Below are positions 8,968 through 17,517 of a stretch of 64,000 nt of DNA, piece after piece. The stretch covers positions 1 to 64,000 of the forward strand of contig JAWKLR010000007.1 of the NCBI GenBank assembly GCA_041392625.1. The letters are read 5' to 3'. A program made the translations under genes and the position numbers. Each line of letters begins with the position of its first letter. Position 1 is the first letter of the stretch. The DNA comes from M3007 sp041392625 (GTDB taxonomy: Bacteria > Bacteroidota > Bacteroidia > Chitinophagales > Saprospiraceae). The notes below the pieces were generated by a model. That model saw nothing but the letters and a program-made list of their open reading frames with translations. It did no database searches and had not been told where the DNA came from.

Positions 8968-9414
8968 ATGACAAAGTTGGAAAAATATTACGGAGTGCCT
9001 TCAACCAAAAACTTATTTGGAAGTTTATTGGATGAGTTCTTTAACAAAGACCTCAACACATTCATCGGCAGCGATATGGGATTTGTTTCTGTACCTGTCA
9101 ATGTGCTGGAGTCTGAAGATAACTTCACATTGGAAATGGCAGTTCCAGGTTATGAAAAAGGTGATTTTGCGCTGAATGTAAATGGAAAAAACCTGGAGAT
9201 TAAAGCCAAGCATGAATCCAAAGAAGAAGTAAATGATAAGCGGTTTACCCGCCGTGAATTTCATGTCGCTTCTTTCACCCGACAATTTACATTGCCGGAT
9301 TCTGTGAACCCAAATGAGGTATCTGCTGTTTATGAACAAGGAGTACTGAAAGTGGTGCTTCCAAAGAACGAAGATGCCAAGCCAATCGTGAAAACGATTG
9401 AGATTGGAGGTTAA
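8968..9414 (+). CDS. Hsp20/alpha-crystallin family small heat-shock protein (copy 2)
   Basis: A 148-residue paralog of the preceding protein, with a longer N-terminal arm (residues 1-40). Its alpha-crystallin domain reads VPVNVLESEDNFTLEMAVPG and later RREFHVASFTRQFTLPDSVNP, ending with the GVLKVVLPK motif near residue 130. The shared framework with copy 1 (RxEFxxxxFxRxFxxPDSxxP) shows common origin. It is likely co-transcribed from the region upstream of 8469, since the 112-bp gap has no clear terminator, and a stem-loop follows at 9480. Confidence 0.92.
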   Translation: MTKLEKYYGVPSTKNLFGSLLDEFFNKDLNTFIGSDMGFVSVPVNVLESEDNFTLEMAVPGYEKGDFALNVNGKNLEIKAKHESKEEVNDKRFTRREFHVASFTRQFTLPDSVNPNEVSAVYEQGVLKVVLPKNEDAKPIVKTIEIGG

Positions 9415-9479
9415 GAAACCAAAGCAACACCCGTTGTTTTAATAAAGGTTAGTTAATAGGGTTTTAGGTGTTTTCATAG

Positions 9480-9512
9480 AGCCGGGGCAGCAATGCCCTG
9501 GCTCTTATTGAT
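9480..9512 (+). terminator. Probable terminator after the hsp20 pair
   Basis: The stem AGCCGGGGCA (9480-9489) pairs with TGCCCTGGCT (9494-9503) around a GCAA tetraloop, with one G-T pair, and is followed by CTTATTGATTTAT. The T-run is broken, so efficiency may be moderate. Confidence 0.55.
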
Positions 9513-9600
9513 TTATCGAATAAACCAGGGTCAAAATCGGCGTAAGTAATCGGGTGATCGTATAAAACTGAATTCATTTCGTTATCAAATCCCCGCATTG

Positions 9601-9608
9601 TACCTTTG
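9601..9608 (+). promoter_or_regulatory. Candidate -7 promoter element before the TPR membrane protein
   Basis: TACCTTTG matches TAnnTTTG exactly and lies 15 bp before the start codon of the gene at 9624, which would leave a leader of about 9 nt. The expected -33 position holds TTTCG rather than TTTG. Confidence 0.45.
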
Positions 9609-9623
9609 TCATCAAAATAAATT

Positions 9624-10847
9624 ATGCCCGATACCACGGATGCTCAAAACGAATTTCAGGACGAACTCCATGGACTAGCCATGGCAGATCCTGATACTGT
9701 GCGAAAAATTACCGCAATCGCCTTGCCGGTTGTAAAGGAGCGGATTGCTTCTGCAGGCGGAAGTGCTACCGATTGCAGCGTGTTTTTCAAAACAGCAATG
9801 GTATCCCTTGGTAAACTTATTCGTGAGGAGAAAATTCAAGATGGGCAAAAGGCTGAATCTGTTTTACCCGAACTAGCAGCACTGCATTTTGCACAATGGA
9901 GTAAAGAACGCAGCGAGAGCCAGGAGATTGAAGACGAAGCGCCCGTGAATGATCCGGAGCTCACAGTTTCCGAAGAAGAACTCCGTCTTACCCGAAATCA
10001 TATTTTCGTTTGGAATCAACTGGAGGAAGTGCCAGAGGAGGAACGCACTGCATTCGAAGCCTGGATTGTTGCCGATCCGGAAACCCGGGCTGAGTTACCT
10101 TCCCCTGATTTTGAATACTACAGTACCCTGTTTCATTTTGGTGGACGAGCGCCTGGTGAATGGCCGGATTGGTTGGAAGCAGCAATTCGGGATTCCGAGG
10201 GTCGTGCATTGTGGGCTGCTGCTGAACTTGCAGAAGAAGAAACGCAACGTGTTCCGGTTCCGGAGTCACGGGCCAACAAGATTATCCGAAATGTTTTTAT
10301 AGTCAGCATTCTTGGGTTTGTCCTGTACAACGGGGTATCCTACTTACTCAAACCAAAGGTTCCGGCAGAAGTATTTGAAGACAATTTTGCCCCACCCAAA
10401 AGTTTGTTGACAGATGCAGCCAAGCGGTTTGAAACCGAGCAATCAGACTCTCTTTTCGAATTGCGGCAACGGTGTTCTGAACTGCTGCACGAAGCGGATG
10501 TGTATTACAGCAAAGGGGAGTACAGCGAAGCTCAGGACCCCTTGCTCCTGCTGACCATGGATGAGAACTCTGTGTGCCAATCTGATGGCTATTTTTATTT
10601 GGGAATTATTCGCCTTCAAATGGATGATCCGGGACTGGCACTGCAATGCTTTTCTAAAATTGAGGACATCGAAGCATTTGGGGAAGATATTTACTGGTAT
10701 CAGGCCCTTTGTTTCGTCAAACTTGCCGAGCACAATCCAGACTTGCGGGACCGCGCAGCGCGTGCCGTCGAACGCTTTCTGTCAAATACCCGCGATGAAA
10801 AACGGCGGGCCCTTGCAGAGGAAATGTTCGAAGATCTAAGTAAGTAA
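9624..10847 (+). CDS. Membrane TPR protein with a sigma-region-2-like N-terminal domain
   Basis: The 407-residue product appears to have four parts. Residues about 25-95 resemble region 2 of Bacteroidota sigma factors: VVKERIASAGGSATDCSVFF aligns with the usual I..NGGS..DA.DVFQ, then AMVSLGKLIRE with A...LY.KIRE, and a final W near 92. Residues about 120-160 (VWNQLEEVPEEERTAFEAWI, then ADPE) recall anti-sigma N-domains. One transmembrane helix lies at 222-242. Residues about 285-400 form two or three TPR-like helical pairs (ADVYYSKGEYSEAQDPLLLL, YFYLGIIRLQMDDPGLALQCF). The N-terminal side should be cytoplasmic and the TPR side periplasmic. A regulatory role is inferred from this architecture only. 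No sigma region 4 is present. Confidence 0.6.
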   Translation: MPDTTDAQNEFQDELHGLAMADPDTVRKITAIALPVVKERIASAGGSATDCSVFFKTAMVSLGKLIREEKIQDGQKAESVLPELAALHFAQWSKERSESQEIEDEAPVNDPELTVSEEELRLTRNHIFVWNQLEEVPEEERTAFEAWIVADPETRAELPSPDFEYYSTLFHFGGRAPGEWPDWLEAAIRDSEGRALWAAAELAEEETQRVPVPESRANKIIRNVFIVSILGFVLYNGVSYLLKPKVPAEVFEDNFAPPKSLLTDAAKRFETEQSDSLFELRQRCSELLHEADVYYSKGEYSEAQDPLLLLTMDENSVCQSDGYFYLGIIRLQMDDPGLALQCFSKIEDIEAFGEDIYWYQALCFVKLAEHNPDLRDRAARAVERFLSNTRDEKRRALAEEMFEDLSK

Positions 10848-10904
10848 TGCACGTTAATTCCTGCATACCTCTATGTTTTTCCGTTCAATTTTGAAAACCG
10901 ATCC

Positions 10905-11543
10905 ATGGAACTCATAAAAAAATATTTTCCCGATCTGACGGAGGAAATGTTGGACCAGTTGGGCCAACTCCCGGAACTGTACAAAGAATGGAACAGCAAG
11001 ATCAATGTCATTTCCCGTACGGATATTGAAAACCTGGAAGAGCGGCACATTCTGCACTCACTGGTTATTGCTCTGATTATCGATTTTAAGCCCGGAGCCA
11101 AGGTGCTCGATCTGGGAACCGGAGGAGGCTTTCCCGGAATTCCATTGGCAATTATTTTTCCGGAAACGAAGTTTCGACTGATCGATGGAACCGGCAAAAA
11201 AATTCGGGTTGTTCAGGAAATCTGCGCAGCATTGGGGCTCACCAATGTGGAAGCCACACAAATCCGCGCGGAGGAATTGAAACCAGCCAAGAGTTTTGAT
11301 TTTGTTGTAACCCGTGCCGTTGCAACCCTGGATAAACTTCTCCCCTGGTGTCAGCGTTTGCTGCACGACAAGCACAGCCATATTTACCCAAACGGGATAT
11401 TTGCGCTTAAAGGCGGTAATTTGCGCGCAGAAATAAAATCGCTCCCCGGGAAAGGGAGCGATTATGTAGAGGTTTTTCCAATCAGCGATTTTTTTGAGGA
11501 AGAGTTTTTCGAGGAGAAATCCATCGTGTACGTGCAGGGCTAA
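10905..11543 (+). CDS. rsmG: 16S rRNA (guanine(527)-N(7))-methyltransferase RsmG
   Basis: RsmG (GidB) methylates N7 of G527 in 16S rRNA using S-adenosylmethionine; its loss gives low-level streptomycin resistance in other bacteria. The 212 residues include the N-terminal LYKEWNSKINVISRTD motif, the ERHILHSL segment near 47 and the SAM-binding loop VLDLGTGGGFPGIPLAI near 67-83. The later RAVATLDKLLPW segment near 147 is also typical. Start at 10905 is 57 bp after the TPR gene, so co-transcription is possible. It is convergent with the glucosaminidase gene, with only 10 bp between stops. Confidence 0.95.
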   Translation: MELIKKYFPDLTEEMLDQLGQLPELYKEWNSKINVISRTDIENLEERHILHSLVIALIIDFKPGAKVLDLGTGGGFPGIPLAIIFPETKFRLIDGTGKKIRVVQEICAALGLTNVEATQIRAEELKPAKSFDFVVTRAVATLDKLLPWCQRLLHDKHSHIYPNGIFALKGGNLRAEIKSLPGKGSDYVEVFPISDFFEEEFFEEKSIVYVQG

Positions 11544-11553
11544 AACGCCTGCA

Positions 11554-12501
11554 CTATTGACTGTCGAATTGGTGCAATTTGTACCGCTGAATTACCCGAA
11601 TGAGTTTTTCTGCGTAGGTTTTATCGGTTGCATAGCCCACCTGCTTCAGCCCATATGCCCACTTTTTGTAATCACGACCGTGCTTTTTAAGTTTCTTATA
11701 CCGGCCACTGGAAATCATAATGCTGTGCGCACGCCAGCTCTCCCAGGCATTGTCGTACTTCCGGAAAAAATCCTTGTGCGAATCATCCGTGTGGTTGGAG
11801 CAGTGCCCTTTTTTACAATTTTTTGCGAAGCACTTCATCCCAAAATGGTTGTTGTTGGCAACGGCTAACTTGCTCCGGCCGGCCTGACTTTCTATGAGGC
11901 CCTGAGCCAGGCTTATGCTTGCCGGGACACCGTATTTGTGCATCTCCGTTATGGCAATTTTGTGAAACCGGGTGATGTAAGCCCGGGTTTGTGCATCCGC
12001 TTTTTCCAAGCCCTTCAAGCCTATCGGTGCAGCGCTTTTTGAAGGCGCGGGAGCAGTCTTGGCCGCAGGGGCACTCGTTTTAACTGGCTTAATGGATTTA
12101 CTTCGATCCGGAATATTCGCAACCGGTTGCTCGGTGCTGGAAGTAAGTATGCTCTTGCCTTCCAGACTCATTTCACCCGGAACAGAAGCCTGAGATTCTC
12201 GTTGGGTGTTCAACAGGCTGTAGGCTACAATCGCAAGGGTGCTGAATTTAAGCAGGGATGACCTGCTCAATAAGATGCTGGAAGTACTCTGAATTCTGAA
12301 TTTCAGACTGATCCAACTCCTGCGCAACCGAATCCAGATTTGCCGGAATAAAATGTCTAAGGGTAAGTCTTCCGCTGTACGCGATCGCGCGGCAGACAGC
12401 GGCTCCAGACTCATCTGTCTGGTTCGTTTTTTTGTATGTGTTTTACCTGAGGTGCTGTATCCTGCTGCTTCTGATTCGAAATGCCATTTTGATTGTCCCA
12501 T
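11554..12501 (-). CDS. Membrane-anchored glucosaminidase-domain peptidoglycan hydrolase
   Basis: The 315-residue protein has a basic cytoplasmic N-terminus and one hydrophobic segment near residues 85-100 (SLLKFSTLAIVAYSLL). A Pro/Ala/Lys-rich linker follows, and then a C-terminal glucosaminidase (FlgJ/GH73-type) domain from about residue 180. In that domain ISLAQGLIESQAGRSKLA contains the catalytic glutamate region, followed by NNHFGMKCF and later YKKWAYGLKQVGYATDKTYAEKLI. It should cleave peptidoglycan glycan strands in the periplasm. I kept the start at 12501; an internal ATG 29 codons later (MSLEPL) is an alternative. Three of the five codons at each terminus are unremarkable, and the gene is monocistronic. 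Confidence 0.85.
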   Translation of the reverse strand: MGQSKWHFESEAAGYSTSGKTHTKKRTRQMSLEPLSAARSRTAEDLPLDILFRQIWIRLRRSWISLKFRIQSTSSILLSRSSLLKFSTLAIVAYSLLNTQRESQASVPGEMSLEGKSILTSSTEQPVANIPDRSKSIKPVKTSAPAAKTAPAPSKSAAPIGLKGLEKADAQTRAYITRFHKIAITEMHKYGVPASISLAQGLIESQAGRSKLAVANNNHFGMKCFAKNCKKGHCSNHTDDSHKDFFRKYDNAWESWRAHSIMISSGRYKKLKKHGRDYKKWAYGLKQVGYATDKTYAEKLIRVIQRYKLHQFDSQ

Positions 12502-12917
12502 GACGTTTCAATTTTGTGGTAAAAAAATAGGCGGTTGTCCTGTTTGGGGTTAAGAGCAGAAGCTTTTTTCTTTTCCCCTGAAACCGAAAGCAAATATAAA
12601 ACAAATAGTTTTTAAAATACAAACAAAGTGTTTTAAATAAATTTTGATAGTCTTGTAAGGTTTTGATATATAATTTGTTGTGTTGTTTTATTTTTTTGTT
12701 TCAAAGTAATTTTTCTGAATAGATCCATGCTGATTGCTGGTGTCAGGCCATCCATCAAATGTTAAGATGAACTTAAAACTGGGAATACCTTGCATCCTTT
12801 TTAAGGGTTTTTGTCCCATATAAGCAGCGTTTCGAGAATGCTTGCCGTTGTTATAGGACTGTTAGAAGCATTTGGAAAGACGCTATTTAGTGTTTACATT
12901 GTAACGGAAACCCGACT
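12502..12917. other. AT-rich intergenic region between the glucosaminidase and the ECF sigma gene
   Basis: About 416 bp without a credible gene. The left half (12590-12720) is very AT-rich. The right half must hold the ECF sigma promoter; around 12795-12820 it contains CTTGCATCCTTTTTAAGGG and a run of T. No confident promoter match was found, and no RNA structure stands out. Confidence 0.4.
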
Positions 12918-13499
12918 ATGGATTTCGCAATTAACTTGGAAAGGGCAGAACATCAATTCATCGCCGCACTGGTTCGCCAGGAGCGCTGGGCTCAACAGCA
13001 ATTGTACGAAGAGTACTATGGCAAGATGATGGGGGTATGCCTGCGGTATGCCGGCTCCCGGGATGAAGCCCTGGATCTGCTCCACGAAGGATTTATTAAA
13101 GTCTTTCAAAACATCGGCAAATACAAGGTAGGTACATCCCTGTCGGCCTGGATTCGGACCATCGTGGTCAATACCTGTATTGATTACTACCGAAAAGCCG
13201 TACGTCGCCGTACAGACGACATCGAGGAGGCCCGCTACCTGTCTGGTGATGACCCCGATGCCCTGAGCCACCTCACTGAAAAAGAAATACTCGGTGCTGT
13301 ACAGGAACTTTCCCCGGCATATCGTGCAGTGTTTAACCTGTACGTGGTGGAAGGCTACTCACATAAAGAAATTGCCGACGCACTCGATATTACAGAAAGT
13401 ACCTCCAGAAGCAACCTCGTGAAAGCCCGCATTAAACTAAAAGAATATTTCACCCTCAATCGAATGCATTTTGGCATTCGACAGGAACGAGAAAAATAA
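12918..13499 (+). CDS. ECF RNA polymerase sigma factor (sigma-70 family)
   Basis: This 193-residue ECF sigma factor has region 2 at about residues 22-92 (YEEYYGKMMGVCLRYAG, then DEALDLLHEGFIKVFQNI and WIRTIVVNTCIDYYRK). Region 4 is at about 128-178 (LSPAYRAVFNLYVVEGYSHKEIADAL, with helix-turn-helix ITESTSRSNLVKARIKL). Regions 1.1 and 3 are absent, as in all ECF factors. The gene is followed after 22 bp by a protein with anti-sigma features and a C-terminal beta-barrel, so the pair is probably an operon and a cognate sigma/anti-sigma couple. In Bacteroides, ECF21-type factors are paired with such proteins; assignment to that group is an inference. Confidence 0.93.
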   Translation: MDFAINLERAEHQFIAALVRQERWAQQQLYEEYYGKMMGVCLRYAGSRDEALDLLHEGFIKVFQNIGKYKVGTSLSAWIRTIVVNTCIDYYRKAVRRRTDDIEEARYLSGDDPDALSHLTEKEILGAVQELSPAYRAVFNLYVVEGYSHKEIADALDITESTSRSNLVKARIKLKEYFTLNRMHFGIRQEREK

Positions 13500-13521
13500 C
13501 GGGATAAACTGCTTACGAGCC

Positions 13522-14856
13522 ATGAATAAGCACTCATTTGATGAACAACTCCGAAAGACGCTGCAAGATCTTGAAGCGCCTTACGACCCCACATCCTGGG
13601 ATTTGTTGCAGCAAAAAATGGACGCTCCCTTTAGCGAGGAAGAGCCCCAGGCTGTAGCGGATGTGGATAAGGCTGTTTTTCATTCACTCGATCGCATGGA
13701 AGTTCCATTCCATGCGGCCGACTGGAGCCTGTTTGAGTCCAAACTCAATGGGAAAAAACGCCGTCGCAAGGTATTTTGGATGAAATTCTCTGAAGCGGCC
13801 GCAGTGCTTTTGCTGCTGTTTGGCTTTGATGCCATGAGCGACTATTCAAATGGCCGCCCCATCAAGCGTTTGCACCCCGAGCAACCCATTGCCATGGCTC
13901 AGGCAGGGGTTGGTATGGATGCAAACACCACTTCAAGCGCTGCAGGATATGCCTTGGCAACCGGAATAAACACCTCCTCTGCGTCCAAAGGCGCTGCATC
14001 CCGGCTCGAAGCACTTCCTTCCACTGATGTAAATGCCTTATTGGCTGTAAGCGAATACCTGACAATCCCGGCATTAAATAACCTCAATACGAATGGTTCT
14101 GAGGCAAGCCCGCTTGCTTCGCTTTCACAAAAACCACAAAAAGTGCTGCTTCATTCCGAGCGGATCGATCCAAGTCGCTCCATGGTAACAACCATTGCGC
14201 CCAGAAAAAGCAGTTGGTATGTACTGAATTACGGTGCAGCCGAGCAAAATCGCGTGCGTGTTGCCAATGCTACCCGGACACAATCGGGCTACGGCGCAGG
14301 TGTGGTTATTGGTTATAAAAATAAAAAATGGGGCCTCGAAGCGGGTGCAGGTTACTCCTTCAAATCCTATGAACCCAAAAGAGAAATTGAAATTTACGAT
14401 GGCAGCGTTACCTCCGGATACTATGGGTTGGCACTTACCGGCGTGGAAGCTGAAATGTTGTCCATTCCCGCTCGTGTAACCCGACAGATCCTCAGCAAGC
14501 ACAAAACCTCTGTTTCAGCCATTGCAGGTGTAACAACGCATCTGGTGACCCAAAAGACCTACCGCCACAAGCGGGTGTTCTTCCCGGGTAGCAGCCCTTC
14601 TGCTCAGCCGGGCTCTCCAGATCAGCAACCTCAATTGAAAAACGTTGCCAATGGAATTTTTGAAGGAGGAAGCCTGAAAGAAAACGCATATGCCACGGCC
14701 GATCTCGGCCTCCGTTTGGAGCAGCAAATCGGTGATCGGTTCAGTGCATTTATTGAGCCTTCCTACCGTCAGAACATCGGCGGAAAAGGCATTGGCCCAC
14801 AGAATTTGGGCATCAGTACCCTGGCGATTACTGCCGGTATTATTACCCATTTGTAA
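13522..14856 (+). CDS. Candidate dual-membrane-spanning anti-sigma factor with C-terminal outer-membrane beta-barrel
   Basis: I start at 13522 (MNKHSFDEQLRK), not at the in-frame 13471, because the longer frame overlaps the sigma gene and adds no family sequence. Of 444 residues, 7-33 and 50-76 are two copies of a short motif (LEAPYDPTSWDLLQQKM and MEVPFHAADWSLFESKL). A basic stretch KKRRRK (78-83) and a single transmembrane helix at about 84-104 place the N-terminus in the cytoplasm. Residues 105-230 are a Ser/Ala/Asn-rich linker, and 231-444 are alternating strands of a small outer-membrane barrel (GYGAGVVIGYKNKKWGLEAG, FSAFIEPSYRQNI, ending ITAGIITHL). This matches the Dma type of anti-sigma factor reported from Bacteroides thetaiotaomicron, which spans both membranes. 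A strong terminator follows. Confidence 0.7.
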   Translation: MNKHSFDEQLRKTLQDLEAPYDPTSWDLLQQKMDAPFSEEEPQAVADVDKAVFHSLDRMEVPFHAADWSLFESKLNGKKRRRKVFWMKFSEAAAVLLLLFGFDAMSDYSNGRPIKRLHPEQPIAMAQAGVGMDANTTSSAAGYALATGINTSSASKGAASRLEALPSTDVNALLAVSEYLTIPALNNLNTNGSEASPLASLSQKPQKVLLHSERIDPSRSMVTTIAPRKSSWYVLNYGAAEQNRVRVANATRTQSGYGAGVVIGYKNKKWGLEAGAGYSFKSYEPKREIEIYDGSVTSGYYGLALTGVEAEMLSIPARVTRQILSKHKTSVSAIAGVTTHLVTQKTYRHKRVFFPGSSPSAQPGSPDQQPQLKNVANGIFEGGSLKENAYATADLGLRLEQQIGDRFSAFIEPSYRQNIGGKGIGPQNLGISTLAITAGIITHL

Positions 14857-14871
14857 ACGACAAATTGCAAT

Positions 14872-14913
14872 AAAAAAGGGGCTTGGATCATCGTGATCCA
14901 AGCCCCTTTTTTT
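14872..14913. terminator. Bidirectional terminator between the anti-sigma and TlpA-like genes
   Basis: GGGGCTTGGATCA (14878-14890) and TGATCCAAGCCCC (14894-14906) form a perfect 13-bp stem around TCG. It is flanked by six A on the left and seven T on the right, so it works in both directions for the two convergent genes. Confidence 0.92.
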
Positions 14914-14934
14914 AGAGATTGTTTGGGTTTTTAC

Positions 14935-16289
14935 TTATTCCCCAAAAATCTCTTTGAGTTTCTCGCCCAACTGTTCTCCTCGCAGGTTGCGAGCAAGAAT
15001 CTTGCCTTCACGGTCGACCAAAATAGTTGCCGGAATAGAGCGGATAGAGTACAGTTTGGCATGTTCGCTTTGCCAGCCTTTCAGGTCACTGATGTGATGC
15101 CAGGGAAGACCGTCTGCTGCGATGGCTTTTTTCCAGGCTATTGGTTCGCGGTCCAGGCTTACGCCCAGGATGTCAAATCCTTTGTCGTGGTATTTTTCAT
15201 ATACCTTTTTCACATTTGGGTTTTCACGGCGGCAGGGTCCGCACCAACTGGCCCAAAAGTCAATCAGCACCACATTTCCACGCATTTTATACAAAGAGTA
15301 CATTTCACCTTCCGGCGTTTTGCCTTCCAGGTCCGGTGGGATCATTCCGATGGTTTGAACGCTTGCTTTGGATACTTCATAAGAAAGCCGGCTGATTTCT
15401 CCGCGATTGCTGTTGCTGTACGCTGCAAGGTATTGTTGGGAGAATTCGATGTACAAGGGCCCGTGTGATTTGAATCCGGTAATTGCTCCACCCAGTGCCA
15501 TGCGGTGGCGGTTGCTGCCTGTCTGAAGTCCGTCCAGGTGCTTTTTACAATAATACCAGCGCGTTCATCAGAGCAATTGCGTTCAAACAATTTTGTTGTC
15601 AATTCTTCAAATGCATCGTAAACAAAGGGGTTGTTGTCGAATGCTGGATCGTTGAGTTTGACATTGTCGAAGTAATGCTCACCAAAATAGATGACCGGGC
15701 TATCGGGCACTTTTTTCATGGCAAAGGGACTTGGATGCACAAACAGCCCTGCAATTTGGTACAGCATGGTGTTTGTTTTTTTCAGCGAGTCCAAAAATTC
15801 CATTTTGGCATCCTGATTCTGCTTTGCGCGTTCGTACAAATCGGGAATTGGTCCGGAGGAATTTTCCTTCATTTCATTCAACATTGCCTCGTCGACATCG
15901 CTGAATTCCTGCAGTCTTGAAAGCGTTTTTTCCAGTCCGGTGTTTGCATCGGAACCCATGGTGCGGGCCTTATTCATAAACTTGGCATTCGCCCACAACA
16001 CGACTACGTCCTCTTCTCCGAGAATGATTTTAGCCACGTTCAATTCACTAACACCCACGCCATAAATTTTCGCTGGGCCTTTGGGTAAGGTGAAAATGTA
16101 TTTTTTATCTTCTGTCAAACCCGCCTTTTGAATTGGAACAGAGGCCAGGCCTTGCAGGTCGTACAAAATAACACTGTCCACATTCTGTGGTACGTCAAAC
16201 AAGTTACACTCTAGCCGAACCGTTTTGTCCGGGGTTTGAATGCCCCAAAGCGTAGCTGGCAGCAAGAGTAGAAACAGGATTTTTTTCAT
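14935..16289 (-). pseudogene. TlpA-like thiol:disulfide interchange protein, frameshifted
   Basis: One gene is split between two overlapping frames. The first (from 16289) gives a signal peptide (MKKILFLLLLPATLWG) and the N-terminal half typical of Bacteroidota thioredoxin-like proteins, up to TDFRQAATATA. The second frame continues with MALGGAITGFKSHG and a complete thioredoxin domain with the redox motif WCGPC (DFWASWCGPCRREN) and the cis-proline loop IRSIPATILVD. Restoring one base near 15502 (GCCACCGC to GCCACCGCC on the coding strand) joins them into about 450 residues. The protein would act in the periplasm, reducing or resolving disulfides. No slippery heptamer is present at the junction, so this is a mutation or a sequence error rather than programmed shifting. 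Confidence 0.8.
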
Positions 16290-16510
16290 AGCAAAGGTTG
16301 TATTTAAATGTTTGGTTGGCTAAAAGAACGTCAAATTAATACCCTTTAGCCTACCTGGATTTGAATTTACATGCAAAAATAACAAAATCGAACGGAGTGA
16401 CAGAGATGTAAACAATTTACGATTGCCGACTACATGATATCCGATTGCCAAATGGATTTTTGATTTTTTATGGGTAATTATTTTTCATAACCAAATTCAA
16501 CAAATCATCC

Positions 16511-16617
16511 TAGCCCCGTCAGGGGCGCCTCATCAAATCATCTATTATTCCAATAAACAAATAAACAAAGCCTCGCAGAAGCGGACTAAACAAGGCCCGC
16601 AGGGCCGAATAAACAAA
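16511..16617. repeat. REP-like palindromic and short tandem repeat array
   Basis: The gap holds a GCCCCGTCAGGGGC hairpin (16513-16526). After it come two imperfect units of about 24 bp, TAAACAAAGCCTCGCAGAAG... and TAAACAAGGCCCGCAGGGCC..., closed by a further TAAACAAA. The cores GCCTCGCAGAAGCG and GGCCCGCAGGGCC are themselves palindromic. It lies in a 334-bp gap between two minus-strand genes, downstream of the lipoprotein and upstream of the TlpA-like gene. The rest of the gap (16290-16510) shows no gene. Confidence 0.6.
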
Positions 16618-16623
16618 TCCCTG

Positions 16624-17295
16624 CTACTGTACCACCAACGTATCTGTGTGTGTATAGAACTCTATGATGCCCTCAGCAGGGGCACCTGCTGCCTGGCCTT
16701 TGATCAGTTTTTTGCGAACCAGGTAGAGTGTCCAGATGCCGGGCTCCAACTCGGATATTTTTGCAGCTGGGAATTCGATGATTGGAATGGGGTTGGTGCT
16801 GCGAAGCTCCATGTTTTTGGTTTGGTCACCTTTCAGGCTTTGCCAGAGAAAAACCAGCGTTTCTCCTGGTTGTAATGCCTGACCTTCCCAGCCGAAGTTA
16901 TTTACCTGGTTGCGTTGGAGGGTGTCTGACTGGAATCCGTATTTGCGAATGGGGCTGATACTGAGATCAAACGAATACGATTCGTCGCTTTCCGGGTTCC
17001 GCCAGCTAAAGGTATTGGATTCGGAGAAGGGGCCCGAGTGATCCGCCCGGTAGCGCATGCCCTGGTAGGGCATTGGCTGCATTTCCTGCTTTCTGAAATA
17101 GATTCCACCAGGGATTTCAATTTCCTGTTTTTTTCCGTCTTTTCCAATGGTGCTCATGCTTGCCTCCGCCCGGTAGTTTTGTTCCTGCGCGAGGTAGCGA
17201 ACATAAAAGGAATAGGATTGGTTGGGGGTATTGTCTGTTGCCGCACATGCAGCGAGAAAAAACAGGATAAAAAGTGTGTAAAAATGCTGTTTCAT
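16624..17295 (-). CDS. Putative lipoprotein of unknown function
   Basis: The 223-residue product begins with a lipoprotein signal peptide whose lipobox is LAAC with acylated Cys17 (MKQHFYTLFILFFLAACAA). The mature part is predicted to be mostly beta strands, with the segments FYVRYLAQEQNYRAEASMS and GIYFRKQEMQPMPYQGMRY and a Gly/Trp-rich turn GWEGQALQPGETLVFLWQSL. I do not recognise the family. The residue after Cys is Ala, so transport to the outer membrane is possible. The gene stands alone, with the REP-like repeats downstream and a 222-bp divergent promoter region upstream. Confidence 0.65.
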   Translation of the reverse strand: MKQHFYTLFILFFLAACAATDNTPNQSYSFYVRYLAQEQNYRAEASMSTIGKDGKKQEIEIPGGIYFRKQEMQPMPYQGMRYRADHSGPFSESNTFSWRNPESDESYSFDLSISPIRKYGFQSDTLQRNQVNNFGWEGQALQPGETLVFLWQSLKGDQTKNMELRSTNPIPIIEFPAAKISELEPGIWTLYLVRKKLIKGQAAGAPAEGIIEFYTHTDTLVVQ

Positions 17296-17517
17296 AGGGT
17301 ATGCTGTCTGCTAGTTAATTTGTTTTTATTGAAAAATCCGGTTATGCCGTCATTCAACGGAACGGTGTTGCAAAGTTCTGACATGTTGGTAGAAACTGCA
17401 AATTCAGGGCTTTTGTTTTACCCATTCATGTGCATCATTCACATACTGAGAGTTACCTTTAGCTCAATGGCAGTGCGATGCCTATTTTTTACGCTATAAA
17501 TTCGTTGTGTCGCTTTT

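Noticed and set aside
15342..15501. Programmed ribosomal frameshift in the TlpA-like gene
   Set aside because: No slippery heptamer or following structure lies at the switch; a simple one-base loss explains it.
17453..17482. tRNA-like piece CCTTTAGCTCAATGGCAG
   Set aside because: It resembles the 5' D-arm of a tRNA, but no anticodon arm, T-arm or acceptor pairing follows, so it is not a tRNA gene; a remnant cannot be shown.
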